DNA from: JAMXLO01 sp035492535
GTDB taxonomy: Bacteria > Pseudomonadota > Alphaproteobacteria > Acetobacterales > Acetobacteraceae
Reading direction: 5' to 3'
Assembly (NCBI GenBank): GCA_035492535.1
Contig: DATJJM010000285.1
Location: 1 to 10,544 of the forward strand
Length of the DNA: 10,544 nucleotides
In this document: positions 1-6,323 of the stretch, one piece after another
Numbering within the stretch: the stretch's first letter is position 1
How the letters are laid out: the number at the start of each line of letters is the position of its first letter
The notes under the pieces: model-generated
Seen by the model: only the letters and a program-made list of their open reading frames with translations
Database searches by the model: none
Told to the model about the DNA's origin: nothing
Program-made: the position numbers and the translations under genes

Positions 1-277
1 GCCTGTCGATGATTCGACGCTGTCGGTGAACCCGGGCAACTACCTGGAAAAGCACCTGCGCGAGGTCATCCGCGACATCGAGGCGCGCGATCAGGTGGAA
101 CTGATCGCCATCGGCATCGGCCACGACGTGACGCGCTACTATCGCCGTGCCGTCACTATCGTTGACGCCGAAGAACTCGGCGGCACGATGATGAAGAAGC
201 TCACCGAACTGTTCGACGAGGACATGGACGCCGCCTGGGCACGCGCAGCAGGAGAGCGGGCCGCGATCGTGGTATAG
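1..277 (+). CDS. cobT: Cobaltochelatase subunit CobT, C-terminal end (partial)
   Basis: This is the last 91 codons of a gene that begins before the window; the frame is open from base 2 to the TAG at 275-277. CobT is the large accessory subunit of the aerobic, ATP-dependent CobNST cobaltochelatase, which inserts cobalt into hydrogenobyrinic acid a,c-diamide during cobalamin synthesis in the cytoplasm. The visible part is the end of the C-terminal VWA-like domain. It opens with PVDDSTLSVN, followed by NYLEKHLREVI, the conserved segment AIGIGHDVTRYYRRAV and then LGGTMMKKLTELFDE, all typical of CobT C-termini. The GTG at 26 is internal and not a real start. The gene ends convergently to the Ldh-family gene, with a GC-rich hairpin starting 5 nt after the stop. 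The family call is firm; only the tail can be judged. Confidence 0.93.
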   Translation, partial: PVDDSTLSVNPGNYLEKHLREVIRDIEARDQVELIAIGIGHDVTRYYRRAVTIVDAEELGGTMMKKLTELFDEDMDAAWARAAGERAAIVV

Positions 278-281
278 GCGC

Positions 282-299
282 CGGCCCGCCACCGGGCTG
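282..299 (+). terminator. GC-rich stem-loop after cobT
   Basis: Bases 282-288 pair with 293-299 (seven pairs including one G-U) around the tetraloop CCAC, starting 5 nt after the cobT stop. It is followed by an A-rich stretch rather than a T run, so it is not a classical Rho-independent terminator. It could still mark or protect the cobT transcript end. Confidence 0.4.
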
Positions 300-310
300 A
301 AAACAAAGTC

Positions 311-389
311 TGAACACAGATTACACGGATCAGCACAGATCCCTACATAATCTGTGCTTCTCTGTGTTAATCTGTGTAGTCTGTGTTCA
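311..389. repeat. Imperfect inverted repeat built from TCTGTG units
   Basis: A 79-bp block, AT-richer than its surroundings, in which CACAGA/CACGGA units on the left (315, 324, 334) mirror TCTGTG units on the right (351, 361, 371, 380), spaced 9-10 nt. The outer arms 311-328 and 372-389 pair almost fully, with mismatches only as G-U. An inner perfect 9-bp stem pairs 332-340 with 350-358 around a 9-nt loop. On the minus strand the hairpin is followed by ACTTTGTTTTC (complement of 298-309), so it could end the Ldh-gene transcript. It lies between two convergent genes. From memory, related CACAGATTACAC-type intergenic repeats occur in many bacterial genomes; I could not verify this. No other copy is in the window. 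Confidence 0.75.
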
Positions 390-430
390 AATACTTTGCC
401 GCTACATGCTGCACAGGTGGCAGGGGCGCA

Positions 431-1495
431 CTAATCCAGCAGCCACGGCGCGGCTGACGCCTGTGCGATCTGCCGCACCTGGTTGAGCAGACCTGGCCCG
501 ACCGGCACGCCATCGCGCATCCGCGTCTCGGCATTCTTCCACTGCGGATCGCCCGCCACCATGACCGGCTGCGCCGGATCGATCGGCTTCGTCGCCCGCA
601 GATCGCCGCAGAACTGCGCGACATCGGCCTGGAACTCCTCCGGCGTCCGGAACATCCCCGGATCGATCGCCATGAAGAAGTGGCCGATATCCATCCCCTG
701 CGGCTTCTTCGTATGCTGCGGATCGGTAATCAGCGTGGCGCCGGACAGACATGACCCAAGGATGTTCACCATCGCCGCCAGCCCATACCCCTTGTAGCTG
801 GAATTCTCCGGCGACCCGCCGAGCGATGTAAGAAACCCGCCCTTCTCGCGTGCCACCAGCGGATCGTTGCTGGGCCGTCCTTCGCTGTCCAATACCCAGC
901 CGTCTGGCGTCGGCAATCCCTCATTCGCCTTGTTGCGAATCCGCCCCGCCGCCACCGTCGTCGTCGCCATGTCCAGCAGGAACGGTGTCCCGTCCGCCGA
1001 GGGTGCCGCGAACGACCAGGGATCCGTCCCCAGCTTCGCCTCCTTGCCGAACGTCGGCGCCACCTGGATGCCCGAGGCGGATGTGCAGGCCATCCCGATC
1101 AGCCCCTGCTTCGCCGCCATCAGCGTGTAGTAGCCCGTCGCGCCGAAATGCGCCGAGTTCTTCACCACGGCAATCGCCATCCCCGACGTCTTCGCCTTAT
1201 CGATCGCCACCTGCATCGCGAAGTGCGCCGGCACATGCCCCAGTCCGCCGGCGCCATCCACCAACGCCGAGATCGGCGTCTCCTTCACGATCTTCGGCCG
1301 CGCATCCATTTTCGCCCGCCCCGTCCGACGCAGACGGTCATAGCCCGGCAGCATCGACATCCCATGGCTGTCAACGCCATGCAGATCAGCCCAGGATAGG
1401 ATATCCGCGGTCGGTTCGGCGTTCTCTTCCGGCATGCCCCAGGCAAGCAGAATGGCTTTGATCTGTGCGCGATGCGTTGCGTAAGGGGCAGGCAT
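431..1495 (-). CDS. Ldh family NAD(P)-dependent malate/L-lactate-type dehydrogenase
   Basis: A 354-residue protein of the Ldh_2 family (malate/L-lactate/ureidoglycolate dehydrogenases), cytoplasmic NAD(P)-dependent 2-hydroxyacid oxidoreductases unrelated to classical Rossmann-fold LDH/MDH. Family segments in order: DLHGVDSHGM (residues 37-46), NSAHFGATGYYT (113-124, with the conserved His), GTDPWSFAAP (156-165), KGYGLA (235-240), GHFF (271-274) and a C-terminal PQWKNAETRMRDGVPV. Length is normal for the family. The ATG at 1495 is chosen because GGAGGA lies about 7 nt upstream; an open frame runs back to 1639 but lacks a ribosome binding site and family similarity. It diverges from the nitroreductase gene across 77 bp. 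The exact substrate (malate, lactate, ureidoglycolate, sulfolactate or another 2-hydroxyacid) cannot be read from the sequence. Confidence 0.9.
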   Translation of the reverse strand: MPAPYATHRAQIKAILLAWGMPEENAEPTADILSWADLHGVDSHGMSMLPGYDRLRRTGRAKMDARPKIVKETPISALVDGAGGLGHVPAHFAMQVAIDKAKTSGMAIAVVKNSAHFGATGYYTLMAAKQGLIGMACTSASGIQVAPTFGKEAKLGTDPWSFAAPSADGTPFLLDMATTTVAAGRIRNKANEGLPTPDGWVLDSEGRPSNDPLVAREKGGFLTSLGGSPENSSYKGYGLAAMVNILGSCLSGATLITDPQHTKKPQGMDIGHFFMAIDPGMFRTPEEFQADVAQFCGDLRATKPIDPAQPVMVAGDPQWKNAETRMRDGVPVGPGLLNQVRQIAQASAAPWLLD

Positions 1496-1513
1496 GTTCG
1501 TCTCCTCCGTCGA

Positions 1514-1529
1514 TGGCGACAACCTTGCG
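1514..1529 (+). promoter_or_regulatory. Possible sigma-54 (-24/-12) promoter before the nitroreductase gene
   Basis: TGGCGACAACCTTGCG has GG and GC elements exactly 10 nt apart, as in TGGCAC-N5-TTGCW. The AC after TGGC and the final W are not matched, so it is weaker than the site at 9730-9745. The implied start point near 1540 leaves about 33 nt of leader before the ATG at 1573. No activator gene is visible nearby. Confidence 0.3.
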
Positions 1530-1572
1530 CGCTCACGCCGTTCCGGCAAGTGTGCCCGGCGGAGGTACCCCC

Positions 1573-2397
1573 ATGGCAGACAGTGCGGAACTACTGCGCG
1601 CCCGTTTCGGCATCGACCTGCCCGGCGTCGATGTACCACCGGAGATCGCTCACCTCCTCGATCGCCGAGTCACTCGTCGCTACACCGAGCAACCGGTACC
1701 TGATTCGCTGCTCGATGCGCTGCTCGCCACCGCCCAATCGGCCCCCACCAAGTCCGACCTTCAGCAATACTCCGTCGTGGTGATGCGCGACCGTGCCCGC
1801 ATCAAGCAGATCGCCGACTGGATTGGCACGATGGACTGGATCGCCACCGCGCCGGTCTTCCTGGTGTGGTGTGGCGACATGCGCCGCAACCAGCGCCTGT
1901 GCGAACAGCATGGACTGCCGCACGCCAACAACAACCTCGACACCTTCCTCAACACCGCGGTGGATTGTTCGCTCGCCATGGGCCAGTTCATCGCCGCCGC
2001 CGAGGCGATCGGCCTCGGCACCTGCCCGATCAGCTACGTGCGCAGCCACATCGAGCGCGTCACGCCACTCCTGTCGCTACCGCCTGGTGTCTATCCTGTC
2101 GCCGGCCTCTCCATCGGCTGGCCCGTGTTCCGTCGCCCGGTCGCGATGCGCCTGCCGCCGTCGGTCGTGGTCCATCGCGAACGCTACGATGATGCCAATC
2201 TCAAGGACGACGTCAGCGCCTACGACGATCGTCGCCGAGTGCGCGAACCCGTGGCTGCCGGCAGCCTCAAGAACAACGACGTCTATCCTCCGCGCGAAGG
2301 CGTTGGCTGGAGCGAGAATGTCGCCCGCCAGCTCTCCGTCCCCGAGCGGTTTGGCTTCGCCGCCTACCTGAAGACCCGAGGGTTCGACCTTGCCTGA
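1573..2397 (+). CDS. Nitroreductase family flavin oxidoreductase (NfsA-like)
   Basis: A 274-residue cytoplasmic protein of the FMN-dependent, NAD(P)H-using nitroreductase superfamily, closest in look to NfsA/FRP-type enzymes, which reduce nitro compounds, quinones or flavins. Visible family features: RRVTRRY (31-37), the N-terminal FMN phosphate-binding segment; SAPTKSDLQQYS (56-67), corresponding to the usual APSxxNxQpw stretch; GLGTCPI (147-153); and LPPGVYPVAGLSIGWP (169-184). A C-terminal extension ends in an ERFGFAAYLKTRGF segment similar to NfsA-like tails. The ATG at 1573 has GGAGG at 1561-1565 with 7-nt spacing. The open frame extends back to 1465, but that part overlaps the divergent gene and has no family character. 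The stop overlaps the next gene by 8 nt, so the two probably form an operon. The physiological substrate is unknown. Confidence 0.87.
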   Translation: MADSAELLRARFGIDLPGVDVPPEIAHLLDRRVTRRYTEQPVPDSLLDALLATAQSAPTKSDLQQYSVVVMRDRARIKQIADWIGTMDWIATAPVFLVWCGDMRRNQRLCEQHGLPHANNNLDTFLNTAVDCSLAMGQFIAAAEAIGLGTCPISYVRSHIERVTPLLSLPPGVYPVAGLSIGWPVFRRPVAMRLPPSVVVHRERYDDANLKDDVSAYDDRRRVREPVAAGSLKNNDVYPPREGVGWSENVARQLSVPERFGFAAYLKTRGFDLA

Positions 2398-3046
2398 AGA
2401 CCACGTCCGCCATGCGCCTCTCATCGATCAGCAGACACCGCCGCGCCCGCGTGCGGTTCGGCCCCGCCATGCCGCCAGCCTGATCGTCTATCGTCAGCAC
2501 GGCGACGACGTATCGATGCTGATGGGTATGCGCGGCGCCAGGCACCGCTTCATGCCCAACCGCCTTGTCTTCCCCGGCGGCGCGGTGGATCGCGTCGACC
2601 TCGGCGCCACTGCTGCAACACCGCTCACCGCGCAGACCGAGCATCTGCTGCGCAAGAACGCCAACGAGCGACTGGCGCATGGCCTGGGCATGGCCGCCGC
2701 CCGCGAATTGCTCGAGGAAACCGGCCTGTCGCTCGGCAGGCCGCCCCGGCTTGACGCATTGCATCTGCTGGCACGCGCTGTCACTCCGCCGTCCAGCCCC
2801 ATCCGCTTCAATGCGCGTTTCTTCGTGGTGGATGCACAGCATGTGACGGGGACGCTCGGTGGCGACGGCGAACTGGAGGCGCTGCGCTATTACGGCATGC
2901 AGGAAGCGCTGGCGCTCGACCTGGCCATGCCAACCCGACGCGTGCTGGAACGGCTGCGGCTGTGGCTTGAAATGACCCCGGACAAGCGTGCCGCGCGAAC
3001 CCACTCGCCGGTGATGCTGCGGGACAAGGGTTGGAGGATGGAGTAG
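2390..3046 (+). CDS. NUDIX hydrolase with split Nudix box (NUDT19-like)
   Basis: A 218-residue NUDIX-superfamily protein, expected to hydrolyse a nucleoside diphosphate linked to another moiety using divalent metal. The opening strand region is HAASLIVYRQHG (27-38). FPGGAVD (61-67) supplies the first Gly part of the Nudix box. The catalytic half, AAARELLEETGL (102-113), keeps R105-E106 and E109-E110. About 35 residues separate the two halves, unlike the compact box but as in NUDT19/NUDT7-like proteins, some of which act on CoA esters. The proposed start is TTG at 2390, overlapping the previous stop (2395-2397) by 8 nt. It has GAGGG at 2378-2382 with 7-nt spacing, and no in-frame ATG precedes the conserved region. 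The arrangement implies translational coupling to the nitroreductase. The substrate is not determinable here. Confidence 0.85.
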   Translation: MPEDHVRHAPLIDQQTPPRPRAVRPRHAASLIVYRQHGDDVSMLMGMRGARHRFMPNRLVFPGGAVDRVDLGATAATPLTAQTEHLLRKNANERLAHGLGMAAARELLEETGLSLGRPPRLDALHLLARAVTPPSSPIRFNARFFVVDAQHVTGTLGGDGELEALRYYGMQEALALDLAMPTRRVLERLRLWLEMTPDKRAARTHSPVMLRDKGWRME

Positions 3047-3085
3047 CGCTGCGGCGCGCGATCTCGCCAGGTCAGGCTTTTGGGA

Positions 3086-4219
3086 TCAGCCGTGACCGGC
3101 ACAGGCGCCATGCAGTGCTTCGGATGCCGTCGACACCGGTGATGGCGCGACAGTGCGTTGTAATGCCGCACCGACAACCCACCAGATCGCCACTGTCCCG
3201 ACGATCGCAGCATAACCGTCGACCGCGTAATGCCATCCCAAGAACACCGCTGCGATCAGGATCAGCCCGACGTTGACGGACAATGCGATACCCAGGAGGC
3301 GATTGGTCCGCCACCCAAGCAATGCAAACAGCGTGGCTCCAGCGACATGCATGCTGGGCATCGCCGAAATGCCGGCACCGACACCCGCACCACCGGACGC
3401 ATAGTAGTCCCACAGCATGGCCTGCAAATGGACCGAGATATTGATGTGGCTGTGCAGGCTGGCCTGGTGCAGATACTGCATCAGCGGTGCGTAAGGATCG
3501 GGCCCGTCAATCAACTGCCCATAGAAGCACGGCCCGACCGAAGCCAGCATCGTCGCCGCAATGTTCCCGAGCACGATGAAGCACGCCATGTAGGCAATGA
3601 AGAACTGCATCCGCAGCAGCCGGTCACGCAGTGCGAAAGCCTGCCAGAACCACAATCCAGCCAGGCCGAAGAACCAGCAGCAGTAGACAATATTGGCGGT
3701 GTGCGTCATCAGCGGCGTCGCCATGACGGGCGCCAGGATGCGCCACGGCGCAACACCAAAGTGCAGGGTCTGATCCCAGCGTGCGAGGGTTGTGTCCCAG
3801 TCGTATGGATGCAGCGCCGGAATCAGGGTCTTCATCAGCGTGCAGGCCGAGTTGAACAGCGGCAGCACGATCAAGATCGGCAATCCATGGAGCAAGCGCT
3901 CCTGCGTCAGGAAATTGCTCGACAGATCATCGATGATGGCCCTGGCCAGGTGGCGAGGCCGCATCGCAATCATCACATACAGGGCGCGCCCTACCAGGAA
4001 CGCGCCGCACACGACCGGCGTCGCTATCGCAAAGGCGCGCTGATATCCCAGGAAGGAAATGCTGCCTGGCCGCCCAAGCAACAGCGCGATGCCGTAGGCG
4101 AGAATGATGTAGATTTCAGCCACCGCGATCAGCCAGAGATGCGCACGCAGTGTAGCGATCAGGTCCTGTCCCAGACGGACGCCGCGCCGGCGCGCGACGA
4201 CGGCGATGCTGGCATTCAT
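3086..4219 (-). CDS. PAP2 superfamily membrane protein, inositolphosphotransferase (AUR1)-like
   Basis: A 377-residue multi-pass inner-membrane protein. Hydrophobic segments are evident near residues 25-50, 58-88, 112-125, 175-195, 205-227, 290-305 and 310-355. It carries two of the three PAP2 phosphatase motifs: SAMPSMH (285-291, ending in the catalytic-loop His) and GWHYAVDG (328-335, with His330 and Asp334). The first motif, KxxxxxxRP, is not seen. This matches the PAP2_3/AUR1-type branch, whose eukaryotic members transfer phosphoinositol onto lipids and whose bacterial members are mostly uncharacterised. The segment WDTTLARWDQTLHFG (141-155) is also typical of that branch. I prefer ATG 4219, with AGG about 6 nt upstream; an in-frame GTG at 4234 would add five residues. 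The gene is convergent with the NUDIX gene (39-bp gap). A lipid-phosphate transferase or phosphatase role is inference. Confidence 0.83.
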   Translation of the reverse strand: MNASIAVVARRRGVRLGQDLIATLRAHLWLIAVAEIYIILAYGIALLLGRPGSISFLGYQRAFAIATPVVCGAFLVGRALYVMIAMRPRHLARAIIDDLSSNFLTQERLLHGLPILIVLPLFNSACTLMKTLIPALHPYDWDTTLARWDQTLHFGVAPWRILAPVMATPLMTHTANIVYCCWFFGLAGLWFWQAFALRDRLLRMQFFIAYMACFIVLGNIAATMLASVGPCFYGQLIDGPDPYAPLMQYLHQASLHSHINISVHLQAMLWDYYASGGAGVGAGISAMPSMHVAGATLFALLGWRTNRLLGIALSVNVGLILIAAVFLGWHYAVDGYAAIVGTVAIWWVVGAALQRTVAPSPVSTASEALHGACAGHG

Positions 4220-4257
4220 GGCAGACCTAGCCACACGCGCTCACGTCTGACGCCTGC

Positions 4258-4273
4258 CGTGACCGAGATCACA
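4258..4273 (-). promoter_or_regulatory. CRP-type binding site upstream of the PAP2 gene
   Basis: On the minus strand this reads TGTGATCTCGGTCACG, matching the CRP consensus TGTGA-N6-TCACA at nine of ten conserved positions (last base G instead of A). It ends 38 nt before the preferred PAP2 start codon. That proximity would suit either activation of a promoter just downstream or repression, depending on an unknown transcription start. Confidence 0.5.
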
Positions 4274-4339
4274 GCCACGTTCTCCCCCACGTTCGTCTAA
4301 AGTTATCGCAGTCGGCAGCGCGCTCTTACCGGGCGATCC

Positions 4340-4358
4340 TTTGCACTATCGTTGCAAA
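4340..4358. promoter_or_regulatory. TTTGCA-N7-TGCAAA palindrome, candidate operator
   Basis: TTTGCACTATCGTTGCAAA has perfect 6-bp arms around 7 nt in an AT-richer part of the gap between the MBL and PAP2 genes. It lies about 120 bp upstream of the PAP2 start. A TTGACA lies 14 nt upstream on the minus strand (4378-4373), but no good -10 follows at 16-18 nt. It resembles a dimeric-repressor operator; no regulator family can be named from the sequence. Confidence 0.35.
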
Positions 4359-4395
4359 TAACAAACGCTTTATGTCAAATGCTCTATGGCAATGG

Positions 4396-5229
4396 TCACG
4401 CTGCCCGCCACAGCTCGCCATCGCGCTGCACCTTGCCCTCCGCCTCGAGCTTCAGCAGATGCGCCAGCACGTTTCGCTCCGCCGCGCGACGCAGACGTGG
4501 ATGCACCTGCGAATACAACGTATCCATCAGCAGGTATGTGCCCGCTGCACCCTTCGCCAACGCCCGCTCAATGGCCTGCTCGCGCATCGTGCGATGCACC
4601 AGCATTTCGCGCACCAGGTTGCGCGGCTCTGGCAGAGTCGGCCCGTGCCCTGGCAGGAAAACATCATCCGTCCGCTCCAGCAGCTTTCGCAGACTGACGA
4701 AATAGTCCGCCATGTTGCCGCCGGGTGGGCTGACCACGCTGGTCGACCACGACATCACGTGATCGGCGCTGAACAGCACCGCTGAGCCGTCCCGCGCCGG
4801 CAGGGCGAAGCACAGATGGTCCGAGGCATGGCCCGGTGTATGGATCGCCTGCATCCCCGCGATCCTATCGCCGTCGCCCAGCTTGATGTCGGCGCTGAAA
4901 CTGTCCAGCCCGCTATCGCGAAAGCCCACCGTGGGCGCACCGCTCGCCTGCTGCAACGCGGGCACGGCACCGACATGGTCGTGATGCGTGTGGCTCACCA
5001 GGATCAGCGCAATGTTCGGGCCGGTGGCGCGCAGGATTGCCTCGACATGCTCCGGATGCTCTTCCGGGCCGGGATCGAGCACTGCAACACCGTCCGGCGT
5101 GTCGATCAGATACGTATTGGTGCCATAATAGGTCATCGGTCCCGGGTTGGCGGCAACGATCCGCGAAACGCCGGGCATTACCGGCAGGACCGCGCCGCGT
5201 TCGGGCTCGGGTTCGGTCAGGAAGGGCAT
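4396..5229 (-). CDS. MBL-fold metallo-hydrolase (LACTB2-like)
   Basis: A 277-residue cytoplasmic metallo-beta-lactamase-fold protein. The zinc-site signature is SHTHHDH (79-85: H80, H82, D84, H85). Further ligands are likely H134 in TPGH, D156 in SADH and H195 in PGHGP, so the dinuclear site looks complete. A C-terminal segment of about 50 residues (LLMDTLYSQVHPRLRRAA, then a helix ending EAEGKV) resembles the winged-helix tail of LACTB2-like proteins. Those include an endoribonuclease and many uncharacterised hydrolases; glyoxalase II-type thioester hydrolysis is an alternative. I choose ATG 5229 because GAGG lies 5 nt upstream; ATG 5256 is in frame but has no ribosome binding site. The chosen ribosome binding site sits inside a perfect 7-bp hairpin stem. 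The substrate is unknown. Confidence 0.87.
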   Translation of the reverse strand: MPFLTEPEPERGAVLPVMPGVSRIVAANPGPMTYYGTNTYLIDTPDGVAVLDPGPEEHPEHVEAILRATGPNIALILVSHTHHDHVGAVPALQQASGAPTVGFRDSGLDSFSADIKLGDGDRIAGMQAIHTPGHASDHLCFALPARDGSAVLFSADHVMSWSTSVVSPPGGNMADYFVSLRKLLERTDDVFLPGHGPTLPEPRNLVREMLVHRTMREQAIERALAKGAAGTYLLMDTLYSQVHPRLRRAAERNVLAHLLKLEAEGKVQRDGELWRAA

Positions 5230-5230
5230 T

Positions 5231-5253
5231 GTGTCCTCGTCATAGCAGGACAC
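5231..5253 (-). promoter_or_regulatory. Hairpin enclosing the MBL gene ribosome binding site
   Basis: On the mRNA, GUGUCCU (5253-5247) pairs perfectly with AGGACAC (5237-5231) around a 9-nt loop. The second arm contains most of the Shine-Dalgarno sequence and ends one base before the ATG at 5229. This could restrain initiation, or be a chance feature. Confidence 0.35.
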
Positions 5254-5321
5254 CATAGTGGCAGCAGATCGCCACGGCCGCCAATCCGCGGCTACCCCCG
5301 TCGGCCCAAGGCTCGCAGAGC

Positions 5322-6188
5322 TCAGTGGGCCATCAGCACCGCGATATCCGCGCGATGCAGCACGCGGCGGGTGAACCCGCCAAAGATCACCTCGCGCATC
5401 CGGCTGTGGCTGTAGCCGCCCATCACCAGCAAATCCGACTTCGCCGATCCCGCAGCCGCCAGCAGCACATCGACCGGCGCCCTTCCCTCCGGCTTCAGGC
5501 TATGCACCTCGACGCGCGCATTGTGCCAGGCCAGCGCATGCCGCAGCCGTTCGCACGCCGCACCATCGGCTGCCCGCCCTTCATCAACCGACAGTATGAC
5601 CACCCGATCCGCCAGCTCGATGAATGGCATCGCCGCCGCCACTGCATCGGCTGCTGCCGGGGCATCCTTCCACGCGACCGCGACAACACCCGACAGCGAC
5701 GCCGGTGCTTTTGCCGGAGCAATCAGAACGGGCCGCCCTGTGTCCATCAGGCAGGCTTCCAGCGTGTCCATCGCCGTCTCCTCGCCTTCGCGCTCACGCC
5801 CGACCACCACCAAGTCGGCAGCGCGCCCATGCGCGGCGAGCCATGTCGGCTCATCCCCAGTCTCCATGCGCAGTTCCGCCGAGGGCAGATTGGTGGCCGG
5901 ATCGCTGGACACCGGCACATTCCCTTGCTCGCAGAAATCGCGGAACGCGGTCTCCGCAGCCCTCTGCCGGGCCTCCGCATCCCGCTCGAGCGTTCCCAGC
6001 ATCTGGTCATAGCCGGCGCCGCCGCTCACGTCGTTGGCTGCCATCGCGGTCAGCACGCTCTGCACATCCACCCGTACATGCAAGAACTCCAGATGCGCTG
6101 GCAGCAACCGGGCCACGGCCAAGGCGGTCGCGAACACCGGTGCATCGGTGGCGGTCCCCGTGGCTGGGACGACGATATATTTGATCAT
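5322..6188 (-). CDS. Universal stress protein, tandem Usp domains
   Basis: A 288-residue cytoplasmic protein made of two UspA-like domains. Domain 1 (about 1-158) begins MIKYIVVPATGT and ends ADLVVVGRE then TGRPVLIAPA; its nucleotide-binding glycine pattern is degenerate. Domain 2 (about 165-288) begins GVVAVAWKD and contains MGGYSHSRMREVIFGGFTRR (256-275). This matches the G-x2-G-x9-G-(S/T) ATP-binding pattern of UspFG-type domains only loosely, with GGFT in place of GS. It ends with a typical VLMAH-type strand. The ATG at 6188 is set by AGGAG 6 nt upstream. The gene diverges from the selenoprotein-like gene, and a perfect FNR box lies 52 nt upstream of its ATG. Tandem Usp proteins under FNR/ANR control are known in other proteobacteria as low-oxygen survival factors; that role here is inferred. 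Confidence 0.9.
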   Translation of the reverse strand: MIKYIVVPATGTATDAPVFATALAVARLLPAHLEFLHVRVDVQSVLTAMAANDVSGGAGYDQMLGTLERDAEARQRAAETAFRDFCEQGNVPVSSDPATNLPSAELRMETGDEPTWLAAHGRAADLVVVGREREGEETAMDTLEACLMDTGRPVLIAPAKAPASLSGVVAVAWKDAPAAADAVAAAMPFIELADRVVILSVDEGRAADGAACERLRHALAWHNARVEVHSLKPEGRAPVDVLLAAAGSAKSDLLVMGGYSHSRMREVIFGGFTRRVLHRADIAVLMAH

Positions 6189-6240
6189 GCGCGGCTCCTG
6201 GCTCTGACGGGCAGCTTGCCGGCGCCCGGGCGGCACCGCC

Positions 6241-6254
6241 TTGATCTCGATCAA
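6241..6254. promoter_or_regulatory. FNR/FixK/ANR box between usp and selW-like gene
   Basis: TTGAT-CTCG-ATCAA is an exact match to the FNR-family consensus TTGAT-N4-ATCAA (FNR, FnrL, ANR, FixK). It is centred about 60 bp from the usp ATG and 76 bp from the selW-like ATG, so it could serve either gene or both. If it acts as a class II activator site, transcripts would begin near 6206 (minus) or 6289 (plus), just ahead of each ribosome binding site. No clear -10 element stands out on either side. Confidence 0.7.
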
Positions 6255-6323
6255 CGCTTGCTCCAATGCGCCTCTGTCTGCCACCTTGAGCGCGGTGTCC
6301 AACACACAAGGAGACCGAACAGC

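Noticed and set aside
311..389. A CRISPR-like array, because of regularly spaced TCTGTG units.
   Set aside because: Units are 6-9 nt with 9-10 nt periodicity and mirrored orientation, with no spacers of 25-40 nt and no cas genes.
3047..3085. A bidirectional terminator between the convergent NUDIX and PAP2 genes.
   Set aside because: Only a 4-bp GGCG/CGCC pairing is visible, with no T run on either strand.
3230..4300. A 356-codon plus-strand open frame opposite the PAP2 gene.
   Set aside because: Its translation is rich in Arg, Gln, His and Pro with no family resemblance. It lies antisense to a clear membrane protein and is a by-product of GC-rich codon use.
4359..4378. A sigma-70 promoter on the minus strand with TTGACA at 4378-4373.
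   Set aside because: No acceptable -10 hexamer lies 16-18 nt downstream; the best candidates match TATAAT poorly.
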